Assembly: GCF_017583065.1 (NCBI RefSeq)
Contig: NZ_JAGEVL010000005.1
Span: forward strand, 372,001 to 436,000
DNA from: Staphylococcus shinii
GTDB taxonomy: Bacteria; Bacillota; Bacilli; Staphylococcales; Staphylococcaceae
Direction of reading: 5' to 3'
Length of the DNA: 64,000 bases
Shown here: positions 56,234-64,000 of the stretch, one piece after another
Position numbering within the stretch: the stretch's first letter is position 1
How the letters are laid out: every line of letters begins with the position of its first letter
Position numbers and translations under genes: made by a program
The notes under the pieces: model-generated
Seen by the model: the letters and a program-made list of their open reading frames with translations, nothing else
Databases searched by the model: none
Told to the model about the DNA's origin: nothing

Positions 56234-56287
56234 AAACTTCCTTTACTTGTAATGATGGTAATCATTATACAAGTAAAGGGAGTTTTT
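56234..56287 (+). terminator. Terminator after the lipase gene
   Basis: AACTTCCTTTACTTGTA and its near-complement TACAAGTAAAGGGAGTT, with an inner ATGAT/ATCAT stem, end in T6. Confidence 0.87.
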
Positions 56288-56304
56288 TATGTTCGAAAAG
56301 TTAT

Positions 56305-56339
56305 TAGGGGATTCTTTTATCTAAATAGGTAAATCCCTA
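56305..56339. promoter_or_regulatory. NreC-type sites upstream of narG
   Basis: A half-site TAGGGGATTC at the left is followed by TAGGT-AAAT-CCCTA at 56326-56339, one mismatch from TAGGG-N4-CCCTA. The order and spacing mirror the nir promoter at 48479-48517. It lies about 110 bases before narG. Confidence 0.6.
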
Positions 56340-56350
56340 ATATTTAGACT

Positions 56351-56368
56351 TTGTGAAAAAAAGTACAA
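56351..56368. promoter_or_regulatory. Degenerate Rex-like site upstream of narG
   Basis: TTGTGAA-AAAA-AGTACAA keeps one half of the Rex consensus exactly but has three mismatches in the other. It occupies the same relative place as the Rex box at nir. Confidence 0.35.
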
Positions 56369-56447
56369 TGATTATAAGAATTAAAGAAATACAAAATTTG
56401 TGAATACTATATAAATTATACATGAATGATGTGAGAGGATGTATAAA

Positions 56448-59400
56448 ATGAAAAAATTTGGATTGCAATTCTTCAAACCAACGGAAAAATTTAATGGTGA
56501 TTGGTCAATCTTAGAAAGTAAAAGTCGTGAATGGGAAAAAATGTATAGAGAACGTTGGAGTCATGACAAAGTAGTAAGAACGACCCATGGTGTGAACTGT
56601 ACAGGATCTTGTTCATGGAAGGTATTTGTGAAAAATGGTGTGATTACTTGGGAAAACCAACAAACAGATTATCCTAGTTGTGGACCAGATTTACCTGAAT
56701 TTGAGCCACGTGGTTGTCCTCGAGGAGCGTCTTTTTCTTGGTATGAATATAGTCCCTTACGCATCCGTTACCCTTATATCCGTGGAAAGCTATGGGAGTT
56801 ATGGACAGAAGCATTAGAAGCACATCAAAACAATACAGTAGCTGCTTGGGCTTCAATTGTTGAAAATGAAGAAAAAGCTAAGATTTATAAACAGGCGAGA
56901 GGTAAGGGAGGATTAGTAAGAACGAATTGGAAAGACGTTTCTAAACTTATATCAGCTCAAATTATATATACAATTAAGAAATATGGACCAGATAGATTGG
57001 CTGGTTTTACTCCAATCCCGGCTATGTCAATGTTAAGTTATGCTTCTGGTGCGCGTTTTATGAGCTTGTTAGGTGGAGAAATGCTGAGCTTTTATGATTG
57101 GTATGCGGATTTGCCTCCTGCTTCTCCACAAATATGGGGTGAACAGACAGATGTACCAGAATCTAGTGATTGGTACAACGCAGCTTATATTATGATGTGG
57201 GGATCTAATGTCCCGTTAACGAGAACGCCAGATGCGCATTTTATGACGGAAGTTCGCTATAAAGGAACGAAAGTAATTTCTGTAGCCCCTGATTATGCAG
57301 AAAATGTTAAATTTGCTGATAATTGGTTAGCTCCGCACCCAGGCACAGACGCTGCAGTAGCACAGGCGATGACGCATGTTATTTTACAAGAACATTATGT
57401 GAATGAACCGAATAACTATTTTATTAATTACGCAAAACAATATACTGATATGCCATTTGTCCTAATGTTAGATGAAGATAATAATGGCTTGAAAGCAGGA
57501 CGTTTCTTACGTGCACATGACTTAGGCCAATCCACTGAAAATAGTGAATGGAAACCTGTAATTTTTGATAAATTACAAAAACAGTTAACAGTCCCAAATG
57601 GTACGATGGGTCAACGTTGGGAAGAGGATAAACAATGGAATCTGAAACTAGAAAATGAAGAAGGTAAGCAAATTGATCCAGCAATGAGCCTTGCTGAAGA
57701 TGAATATGAATTAAAAAACATACAGTTTCCATTTTTTAATAATGAAGGTAACGGTATATTTGAACGTCCTATTGCTGTACAAAAGGTTAAATTAGCAAAT
57801 GGTGAAGAAAAATATATTACCACTGTATTTGATTTAATGACGAGTCAGTATGGTGTGAAACGTTTCAATCATGAACTTGAGGCATCAGGATATGACGATG
57901 CAGCGTCATATTATACGCCAGCATGGCAAGAAAAAGTTACCGGGGTTAAACAAAATGTTGTGACACAAGTTGGTCGAGAGTTTGCGCAAAATGCAATTGA
58001 TACCAAAGGTCGTTCAATGATTATCATGGGAGCTGGTATTAATCATTGGTTTAACTCAGATACGATTTATCGTTCTATTTTAAATCTAGTATTATTATGC
58101 GGTTGTCAAGGTGTAAACGGCGGAGGATGGGCACACTATGTCGGACAAGAAAAATGTCGACCAATCGAAGGGTGGAATACGATTGCCTTTGCTAAAGACT
58201 GGCAAGCACCACCACGTTTGCAAAATGGAACAAGTTGGTTTTACTTCGCAACAGACCAATGGAAATATGAAGAATCAAATATTGATAGTTTGAAGTCTCC
58301 ATTGGCAGAAAATATTAAGCATCAACATCCTGCTGATTACAATGTCTTAGCTGCTAGATGTGGTTGGTTACCGTCTTATCCTCAATTTGACAGAAATAGT
58401 TTATCTTTTGGTGAGGAAGCGAAAGACGTTGGAGAATTTAATAATGAAGCGATTATGAAACGTGCGATTGAGTCCGTGAAGTCTAGAGAAACGAAATTTG
58501 CAATTGAAGACCCAGATTCAAAACAAAATCATCCAAAGACATTGTTCTTATGGCGTTCTAATTTAATTTCAAGCTCGGCTAAAGGCCAAGAATACTTTAT
58601 GAAACATTTGCTCGGCGCAAAGTCAGGTTTATTAGCTGAGCCAAACGAAGAGGTAAAACCAGAAGAAATTCAATGGAGAGAAGATACAGAAGGTAAATTG
58701 GATTTACTAGTATCTTTAGATTTTAGAATGACATCTACACCATTGTATTCAGATATCATCTTACCTGCTGCAACGTGGTATGAAAAACACGATTTGTCAT
58801 CTACAGATATGCACCCATTTGTACACCCATTTAATCCTGCGATAGACCCATTATGGGAATCACGTTCAGACTGGGATATTTTTAAAACATTAAGTAAAGA
58901 GGTGTCAGAAATGGCTGAAGTACATCTTAAAGGAGTTTATAAAGATGTCGTTACAACGCCACTTGCACACGATTCTAAGCAAGAAATTTCTAATGTGAAC
59001 GGGATAATTAAAGACTGGACGAAGGGCGAAATTGAAGCTATACCTGGAAAAACAATGCCAGGTTTTGCAGTAATCGATAGAGATTATACTAAAATATTTG
59101 ATAAATACGTTACAGTAGGGCCTTTATTAGAAAAAGCTAAAGTAGGTGCTCATGGAGTAAGTTTCTCCGTAGCAGAACAATATGAAGAGTTAAAAAGCAT
59201 GGTTGGAACTTGGAATGAAGAAGATGAGGATTCCGTAAAAAATGATAGACCAAGATTAGATACTGCAAGACGAGCTGTAGACGTTGTATTAAATTTATCT
59301 TCAGCTACAAATGGTAAGTTATCGCAAAAATCTTACGAGGATTTAGAACAACAAACGGGCATGCCGTTGAAAGATATTTCAAGTGAACGTGCATCAGAAA

Positions 59401-60131
59401 AGATTTCATTTTTAAATATAACTGCACAACCGCGAGAAGTCATTCCAACAGCGGTGTTCCCTGGCTCAAATAAAAATGGTAAACGTTATTCACCATTTAC
59501 TACCAATATAGAACGTTTGGTTCCTTTTAGAACATTAACAGGACGACAAAGTTATTACATTGATCATGAAGTGTTCCAGCAATTCGGAGAAAGTTTACCC
59601 GTGTATAAACCAACTTTACCACCAATGGTATTCGGTACGAGAGACAAAAAAGTAACCGGAGATGAAAGTACACTTGTCTTACGTTACTTAACACCACATG
59701 GTAAATGGAATATTCACTCAACTTATCAAGATAACCAACATATGTTGACTTTGTTTAGAGGAGGGCCAACTGTATGGCTTTCCAATGAGGATGCAGAAAA
59801 ACACAATATTAAAGATAATGACTGGTTAGAAATATATAACCGAAATGGTGTTGTAACAGCAAGAGCCGTAGTATCTCATAGAATGCCAAGAGGAACGATG
59901 TTTATGTATCATGCTCAAGATAAACATATTGAAACACCGGGATCACAAATTACAGATACAAGAGGTGGTTCTCATAATGCGCCAACACGTATTCATTTAA
60001 AACCAACACAACTTGTTGGAGGTTATGCGCAAATTAGTTACCACTTTAACTATTATGGACCAATAGGGAATCAGAGAGATGTTTATGTAGCAGTGAGAAA
60101 GCTGAAGGAGGTTGACTGGCTTGAAGATTAA
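56448..60131 (+). CDS. narG: Respiratory nitrate reductase alpha subunit
   Basis: This is a 1227-aa molybdenum subunit on the cytoplasmic face of the membrane that reduces nitrate to nitrite. The FS0 cluster ligands are His47, Cys51 and Cys55 in HGVNCTGSCSW plus a later Cys (PSCGPD). The molybdenum-ligand region SFYDWYADLPPASPQ with WGEQTD is intact. No twin-arginine signal is seen, only a short leader like the E. coli remnant. ATG 56448 follows AGAGG by 9 bases; an in-frame ATG at 56439 is too close. It is the first gene of narGHJI. Confidence 0.96.
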   Translation: MKKFGLQFFKPTEKFNGDWSILESKSREWEKMYRERWSHDKVVRTTHGVNCTGSCSWKVFVKNGVITWENQQTDYPSCGPDLPEFEPRGCPRGASFSWYEYSPLRIRYPYIRGKLWELWTEALEAHQNNTVAAWASIVENEEKAKIYKQARGKGGLVRTNWKDVSKLISAQIIYTIKKYGPDRLAGFTPIPAMSMLSYASGARFMSLLGGEMLSFYDWYADLPPASPQIWGEQTDVPESSDWYNAAYIMMWGSNVPLTRTPDAHFMTEVRYKGTKVISVAPDYAENVKFADNWLAPHPGTDAAVAQAMTHVILQEHYVNEPNNYFINYAKQYTDMPFVLMLDEDNNGLKAGRFLRAHDLGQSTENSEWKPVIFDKLQKQLTVPNGTMGQRWEEDKQWNLKLENEEGKQIDPAMSLAEDEYELKNIQFPFFNNEGNGIFERPIAVQKVKLANGEEKYITTVFDLMTSQYGVKRFNHELEASGYDDAASYYTPAWQEKVTGVKQNVVTQVGREFAQNAIDTKGRSMIIMGAGINHWFNSDTIYRSILNLVLLCGCQGVNGGGWAHYVGQEKCRPIEGWNTIAFAKDWQAPPRLQNGTSWFYFATDQWKYEESNIDSLKSPLAENIKHQHPADYNVLAARCGWLPSYPQFDRNSLSFGEEAKDVGEFNNEAIMKRAIESVKSRETKFAIEDPDSKQNHPKTLFLWRSNLISSSAKGQEYFMKHLLGAKSGLLAEPNEEVKPEEIQWREDTEGKLDLLVSLDFRMTSTPLYSDIILPAATWYEKHDLSSTDMHPFVHPFNPAIDPLWESRSDWDIFKTLSKEVSEMAEVHLKGVYKDVVTTPLAHDSKQEISNVNGIIKDWTKGEIEAIPGKTMPGFAVIDRDYTKIFDKYVTVGPLLEKAKVGAHGVSFSVAEQYEELKSMVGTWNEEDEDSVKNDRPRLDTARRAVDVVLNLSSATNGKLSQKSYEDLEQQTGMPLKDISSERASEKISFLNITAQPREVIPTAVFPGSNKNGKRYSPFTTNIERLVPFRTLTGRQSYYIDHEVFQQFGESLPVYKPTLPPMVFGTRDKKVTGDESTLVLRYLTPHGKWNIHSTYQDNQHMLTLFRGGPTVWLSNEDAEKHNIKDNDWLEIYNRNGVVTARAVVSHRMPRGTMFMYHAQDKHIETPGSQITDTRGGSHNAPTRIHLKPTQLVGGYAQISYHFNYYGPIGNQRDVYVAVRKLKEVDWLED

Positions 60132-61689
60132 AGCGCAAATTGCAATGGTGTTAAATTTAGATAAATGTATAGGTTGTCACACGTGTAGTGTTACTTGTAA
60201 GAGTACGTGGACTAATAGACCAGGCGCGGAATATATGTGGTTTAATAACGTAGAAACAAAGCCTGGTATTGGTTATCCGAAACAATGGGAAGATCAAGAG
60301 CGATATAAGGGTGGTTGGTATTTAAATAAAAAAGGTAAATTAGAACTAAAATCCGGCAGTAAGTTATCGAAAATTGCTTTAGGGAAAATATTTTACAATC
60401 CTAATATGCCAGTGATTAAAGATTACTATGAACCATGGACATATAATTATGAAAATCTTACAACAGCTAAAGCTACTAATCACTCTCCAGTAGCAACAGC
60501 ACATTCATTAATTTCAGGTGACAAATTAAACTTAGAATGGGGTCCAAATTGGGAAGATGATTTAGCAGGTGGTCACGTTACAGGACCAAAGGATCCAAAC
60601 ATTAAGCGTATTGAAGAAGATATTAAATTTCAATTTGATCAAACTTTTATGATGTATTTACCTAGATTGTGTGAACATTGCTTGAACCCAAGTTGCGTAG
60701 CATCATGTCCATCTGGAGCAATGTATAAACGTGATGAAGACGGTATCGTACTTGTAGACCAAGATGCATGCCGTGGTTGGAGATATTGTATGACAGGTTG
60801 CCCATATAAGAAAGTTTATTTCAACTGGAAAACAAATAAAGCAGAGAAATGTACTTTTTGCTTCCCACGAATTGAAGCAGGTATGCCAACAGTATGTTCA
60901 GAAACGTGTACTGGTAGAATGCGTTATTTAGGTGTACTACTTTATGACGCTGATAGAGTTGAAGAAGCCGCTACAGCTGAAAATGAACAAGAATTATACG
61001 AAAAACAATTAGATTTATTTTTAAATCCTTATGATGAAGCGGTTATAGAACAAGCACAAAAAGATGGAATATCATTAGAATGGATAGAAGCTGCTCAGAA
61101 TTCTCCAGTCTATAAGTTAGCTATTGAATATAAATTAGCATTCCCTTTACATCCAGAATATCGCACAATGCCAATGGTATGGTATTGCCCGCCGCTTAGT
61201 CCTATTATGAGTTATTTTGAAGGACAAACTGCAACGAAAGCTAATAGAAATCCTGATATGATATTCCCGGCAATCGAAGAAATGAGATTACCGATTCAAT
61301 ATTTAGCTAACTTATTTACAGCAGGTGATACTGAGCCAGTGAAATCGGCATTGCAACGCATGGCAATGATGAGAAGTTATATGCGTGCCCAAGTAACAAA
61401 TAAAGCGTTCGATGTAGATAGATTATCAAAACTTGGATTATCCGAAAGACAAACTAAAGATATGTATCGATTATTAGCAATTGCTAAACACGAAGATCGA
61501 TTTGTGATACCAACATCACACAAAGAAGCCTATATGGACACATATCGTGCTCAAGGTAGTGAAGGATATGGAGGAGAATACTTCGGGTCGAATTGCGATG
61601 GATGTGGTGTGCCTGTAACTACTGCTTCTGGAAAATCAGGACAAGAAATCTATAATGAAAATTTCTATGGAGGGATTTTCCGTGATTAA
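60121..61689 (+). CDS. narH: Respiratory nitrate reductase beta subunit
   Basis: This is a 522-aa electron-transfer subunit carrying four Fe-S clusters. Cysteine sets are CIGCHTCSVTC at the N-terminus, CEHCLNPSCVASCP, CRGWRYCMTGCP (Trp replaces a Cys, giving the 3Fe-4S cluster), and CTFCFPRIEAGMPTVCSETC. The start is TTG 60121, 9 bases after AAGGAGG; another TTG directly at the ribosome site is less likely. It overlaps narG by 11 bases and narJ by 8. Confidence 0.95.
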   Translation: MKIKAQIAMVLNLDKCIGCHTCSVTCKSTWTNRPGAEYMWFNNVETKPGIGYPKQWEDQERYKGGWYLNKKGKLELKSGSKLSKIALGKIFYNPNMPVIKDYYEPWTYNYENLTTAKATNHSPVATAHSLISGDKLNLEWGPNWEDDLAGGHVTGPKDPNIKRIEEDIKFQFDQTFMMYLPRLCEHCLNPSCVASCPSGAMYKRDEDGIVLVDQDACRGWRYCMTGCPYKKVYFNWKTNKAEKCTFCFPRIEAGMPTVCSETCTGRMRYLGVLLYDADRVEEAATAENEQELYEKQLDLFLNPYDEAVIEQAQKDGISLEWIEAAQNSPVYKLAIEYKLAFPLHPEYRTMPMVWYCPPLSPIMSYFEGQTATKANRNPDMIFPAIEEMRLPIQYLANLFTAGDTEPVKSALQRMAMMRSYMRAQVTNKAFDVDRLSKLGLSERQTKDMYRLLAIAKHEDRFVIPTSHKEAYMDTYRAQGSEGYGGEYFGSNCDGCGVPVTTASGKSGQEIYNENFYGGIFRD

Positions 61690-62257
61690 TTTAGCGCAGT
61701 TTAATAAACATCAAGAGGCACTTGGATACTTTGCACAACAATTAATATTTCCAGATAAGCTGACATTACACCCTAAAACGTTTGAAGAAGTTATTCATAT
61801 GGAACATCCGGCATACCAAGATATAATTCAGTATCGTGAACAAATGTATGAATTGAGCTTACTACAAATAAAGCAATTGTATTCCGATACATTTGATTTC
61901 AATAAAACTGCGCCACTCTATATGACATATAATAAATTAGATACTCAAAAAGAGCGTGGACAATTATTAGCTAAATTAAAAGTATTATATGAAATGTTTG
62001 GATTGAAGATGGCAGATAATGAACTATCTGATTTTCTGCCATTAATGCTTGAATTTTTGTATATAGCACAGTGGCAAAATGATCCAAGAGCAAAAGGGAA
62101 TATTGAATTTGTCATTATGATTATTGAGGATGGTACGTATGCAATGACAAACCAATTAGCCGAGCAAAATAGCCCTTATTATTTCTTAATAAAAGGTTTA
62201 AGAGAAACGTTAAAAGCTTGTATAGAGCCTGCAAATGAGGTGGAGCAACATGTTTAA
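61682..62257 (+). CDS. narJ: Nitrate reductase molybdenum-cofactor assembly chaperone
   Basis: This 191-aa helical chaperone of the NarJ/TorD family is needed to load the cofactor into NarG and is not part of the final enzyme. The segment LLAKLKVLYEMFGLKMADNELSDFLPLMLEFL is typical. The GTG at 61682 is chosen because GGAGGG lies 7 bases before it; the frame is open further into narH. It overlaps narH and narI by 8 bases each. Confidence 0.92.
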   Translation: MINLAQFNKHQEALGYFAQQLIFPDKLTLHPKTFEEVIHMEHPAYQDIIQYREQMYELSLLQIKQLYSDTFDFNKTAPLYMTYNKLDTQKERGQLLAKLKVLYEMFGLKMADNELSDFLPLMLEFLYIAQWQNDPRAKGNIEFVIMIIEDGTYAMTNQLAEQNSPYYFLIKGLRETLKACIEPANEVEQHV

Positions 62258-62927
62258 TCAATTTCTATGGGTGATTATGCCCTATTTATGTATAGCAATC
62301 TTTTTTATCGGGCACCTTGCTAGATTTAAGTTTGATAAATTTTCATGGACTGCAAAATCTAGTGAATTTATAGAAAAGAAACAACTTAAATGGGGCAGTT
62401 TAATGTTTCATTTGGGTATTATTCCTGTGGCGATGGGGCATATAGTAGGTTTGCTTATCCCTGCATCTTGGTTAACTGCAGTAGGCGTGAGCGATCATTT
62501 ATACCATATTGGAGCTGTTTATATTGGAAGTATTTTTGGTATAATAACATTGATTGGTATGTTGCTATTAACTGCACGACGTGTGACTAAAAAAAATATA
62601 AGAAGACTAAGTTCAGCATCTGATATTATTGTTAATTTCTTATTATTAACGATTATTTTTATGGGATGCTATGCAACGCTAGTGACTAATGCAACGATAC
62701 CATCATTTGATTATAGAGAGACAATATCAGTTTGGTTTAGACAATTATTTATATTTTCTCCGAACGCCGATTTGATGTTACAAGTGCCACTTGCTTTTAA
62801 AATGCATATACTTTTAGGTTTTATAATTATGGCATTCTGGCCGTTTACTAGATTGGTGCATGTTTGGAGCGTGCCACTCACATATGCAAGTCGTAGTTAT
62901 ATTATTTATCGTAAACATAAAGTTTGA
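62250..62927 (+). CDS. narI: Respiratory nitrate reductase gamma subunit (cytochrome b)
   Basis: This 225-aa membrane subunit takes electrons from menaquinol. Five helices are present and the heme b histidines lie in FFIGHLARFKFDKFSWTAKS, LMFHLGIIPVAMGHIVGLL, and MHILLGFIIMAFWPFTRLVHVW. ATG 62250 follows GAGGTGG. It overlaps narJ by 8 bases and ends 14 bases before nreA. Confidence 0.95.
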   Translation: MFNQFLWVIMPYLCIAIFFIGHLARFKFDKFSWTAKSSEFIEKKQLKWGSLMFHLGIIPVAMGHIVGLLIPASWLTAVGVSDHLYHIGAVYIGSIFGIITLIGMLLLTARRVTKKNIRRLSSASDIIVNFLLLTIIFMGCYATLVTNATIPSFDYRETISVWFRQLFIFSPNADLMLQVPLAFKMHILLGFIIMAFWPFTRLVHVWSVPLTYASRSYIIYRKHKV

Positions 62928-62941
62928 ATGGAGGCGATAAG

Positions 62942-63394
62942 TTGAAGGCGTTATCGTTAAAAGAAAGTATTAACTACCAATCAATATTAGACTCAATTCG
63001 AAGCGAAGAAGGATTTGATTTTGCGGCAATAGCATTTTATGAGCAAGAAAGTGATATTTCCCCAATTAAGTGGTGTTATGCCTCTGGAAATTTAAATAAT
63101 CGTTATAAACTGATTGTGCTACGTAAGGGAAAAGGATTAGCAGGTAACGTGATGAAGACAGGTAAACGTATGGTGATAGAAAATGTAGCACAATCATTAT
63201 CTTCGCACGAACAACATAAATATCCTATCGTTCTTTGTGAGTTATTAACAGCGATGGTTGCGATACCTTTATGGTATGAAAAGAAAGTTTATGGTGTTTT
63301 ATTACTAGGCCAGAGAAACCAACAACCATTGCCTAAAACATATAAAAACATATCACTTAAAAGTAAATTGGGCATATTTAATGAAGAAGATTAG
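62942..63394 (+). CDS. nreA: NreA, GAF-domain nitrate receptor
   Basis: This 150-aa cytoplasmic GAF protein in staphylococci binds nitrate and restrains NreB phosphorylation when nitrate is absent. The GAF core includes WCYASGNLNNRYKLIVLRKGKGLAGNVMKTGK and MVAIPLWYEKKVYGVLLLGQ. The start is TTG 62942, 7 bases after GGAGG; an upstream in-frame TTG overlaps narI and has no ribosome site. It sits between narI and nreB. Confidence 0.92.
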   Translation: MKALSLKESINYQSILDSIRSEEGFDFAAIAFYEQESDISPIKWCYASGNLNNRYKLIVLRKGKGLAGNVMKTGKRMVIENVAQSLSSHEQHKYPIVLCELLTAMVAIPLWYEKKVYGVLLLGQRNQQPLPKTYKNISLKSKLGIFNEED

Positions 63395-63403
63395 GTGATT
63401 ATA

Positions 63404-64000
63404 ATGGAAAGCAATCAACAGTTAGATATGGAATCGTTGTTAATGCAATATTTTAATAATACGAGTGAAAAAATTGTATTCGTTGATAATCGTGGCCAAG
63501 TTGTTGCAATGAATCAAGCAGCAAGGGATATTATCTCATTGGACAATGATTATGAAGGTATGACTAATGTCATATGTAATCATTGTGACGGTTATACTAA
63601 TGAATTTGATTTGCAATCTTGTAGGTATTGCTTTTTAGAGCCAGAAAACGTAGGAAATACTAGCTTTCAGGTATTTATGAAAACAACACGTGGTACAGTT
63701 GAACCCTTTGCAGCTACCTATCAAACGATTGACGAATCTAAAGGAATTAAAGCGTTCACGTTACAAAATGTATCGCCTCAAATAGAAAGACACGATAAGA
63801 TGTACCAACGAAAAATGATGCAAAAAACAATCTCAGCACAAGAAAATGAAAGAAAACGAATATCTAGAGAATTGCATGATAGTGTAGTACAAGAAATGTT
63901 AAATATCGATGTTGAATTAAGACTTTTAAAATATCAACAAGAAATAGAACAGTTGGTTAATGGTTCTAAACGCATAGAAGGCTTAATGTCTAAGTTAATT
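63404..64000 (+). CDS. nreB: NreB, oxygen-sensing histidine kinase (cut by the window end)
   Basis: Only the first 199 codons are present. The N-terminal PAS domain carries Cys58, Cys61, Cys73 and Cys76 (CNHC and CRYC), which match, with a one-residue offset, the four ligands of the oxygen-labile [4Fe-4S] cluster of S. carnosus NreB. The phosphoacceptor His158 lies in RKRISRELHDSVVQEML, start of a HisKA_3 domain. The ATPase domain and nreC are expected beyond 64000. ATTAGGTGATT precedes the ATG. With NreA and NreC it controls the nir and nar operons. Confidence 0.94.
   Translation, partial: MESNQQLDMESLLMQYFNNTSEKIVFVDNRGQVVAMNQAARDIISLDNDYEGMTNVICNHCDGYTNEFDLQSCRYCFLEPENVGNTSFQVFMKTTRGTVEPFAATYQTIDESKGIKAFTLQNVSPQIERHDKMYQRKMMQKTISAQENERKRISRELHDSVVQEMLNIDVELRLLKYQQEIEQLVNGSKRIEGLMSKLI

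Overview
The window is a low-GC Firmicute chromosome segment and is almost certainly Staphylococcus. The evidence is the nir-nar-nreABC nitrate/nitrite respiration block, a YSIRK-type pre-pro-lipase, a FemABX (FmhA-like) aminoacyltransferase with a coiled-coil insertion, an AdcA-ZinT fusion, an IsaA/SceD-type muramidase and typical AGGAGG ribosome binding sites. Gene order from the phosphoglycerate mutase through the MFS pump, FmhA-like protein, lipoproteins and nir-nar genes broadly resembles S. aureus as I remember it. The lytSR-lrgAB block, beta-glucoside operon and sulfonate-type transporter suggest a coagulase-negative species, possibly of the saprophyticus/xylosus type. The species cannot be proven from the sequence alone. 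No rRNA, tRNA, insertion sequence, prophage or CRISPR array was seen.

Layout. 1-4.4 kb: opuCABCD osmoprotectant ABC transporter plus an esterase. 4.4-8.0 kb (minus): a sulfonate/nitrate/taurine-type ABC transporter with an acyl-CoA-dehydrogenase-like flavoprotein. 8.2-12.8 kb (minus): a DUF4242 protein, lrgAB and lytSR. 13.2-17.0 kb: MFS exporter, RocB-like M20 peptidase, DUF805 protein. 17.0-17.95 kb: a gene-poor stretch with terminators and a possible type I toxin remnant. 17.95-20.2 kb: DUF969-DUF979-pcp, a 5-oxoproline uptake and release operon. 20.3-30.5 kb: acetyltransferase, YidC, CPA1 antiporter, phosphoesterase, C39-like peptidase, GyrI-like protein, Bcr/CflA pump, GtrA, CDF transporter and a small muramidase. 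30.9-36.6 kb: gpmA, a 34-residue basic protein, MFS pump with ASCH protein, FmhA-like protein, cystatin-like lipoprotein and DsbA. 36.7-38.4 kb: zinc-regulated adcA. 38.6-41.8 kb: YceI, and a PadR/HAAS pair divergent from an HhH-SnoaL fusion and an SRPBCC protein. 41.9-46.1 kb: beta-glucoside PTS operon and its GntR regulator. 46.2-64 kb: Rrf2 regulator, nirC, acetyltransferase, siroheme synthesis and nirBD, a lipase, narGHJI, nreA and the first 199 codons of nreB.

The last 16 kb form one functional unit. NarGHI reduces nitrate at the membrane and NarJ matures it. NirC moves nitrite, NirBD reduces it to ammonium with NADH, and CobA, a Met8-type dehydrogenase and a CbiX-type chelatase make the siroheme for NirB. 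NreA (nitrate) and NreB (oxygen, through a four-cysteine Fe-S PAS domain) sense the conditions. The nir and nar promoters share a TAGGG-N4-CCCTA-type palindrome arrangement expected for NreC, followed by a Rex-type site that is good at nir and poor at nar. A secreted lipase with about 15 copies of a 12-residue acidic repeat lies between the two operons.

Several control sites are visible. They include two Zur-type palindromes around the adcA promoter, two identical-arm palindromes at the PadR promoter, CcpA (cre)-type sites at lrgA and bglP, a TTTGTAA palindrome on the bglP -35 element, an inverted repeat between the Rrf2 gene and nirC, and a WalR-type repeat between the muramidase gene and gpmA. 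I found no convincing wholly new multi-gene system. The best leads are the PadR-controlled HhH-SnoaL/SRPBCC pair, the structured intergenic elements near 29.9 and 34.0 kb, and the 17.5-17.7 kb toxin-like locus.
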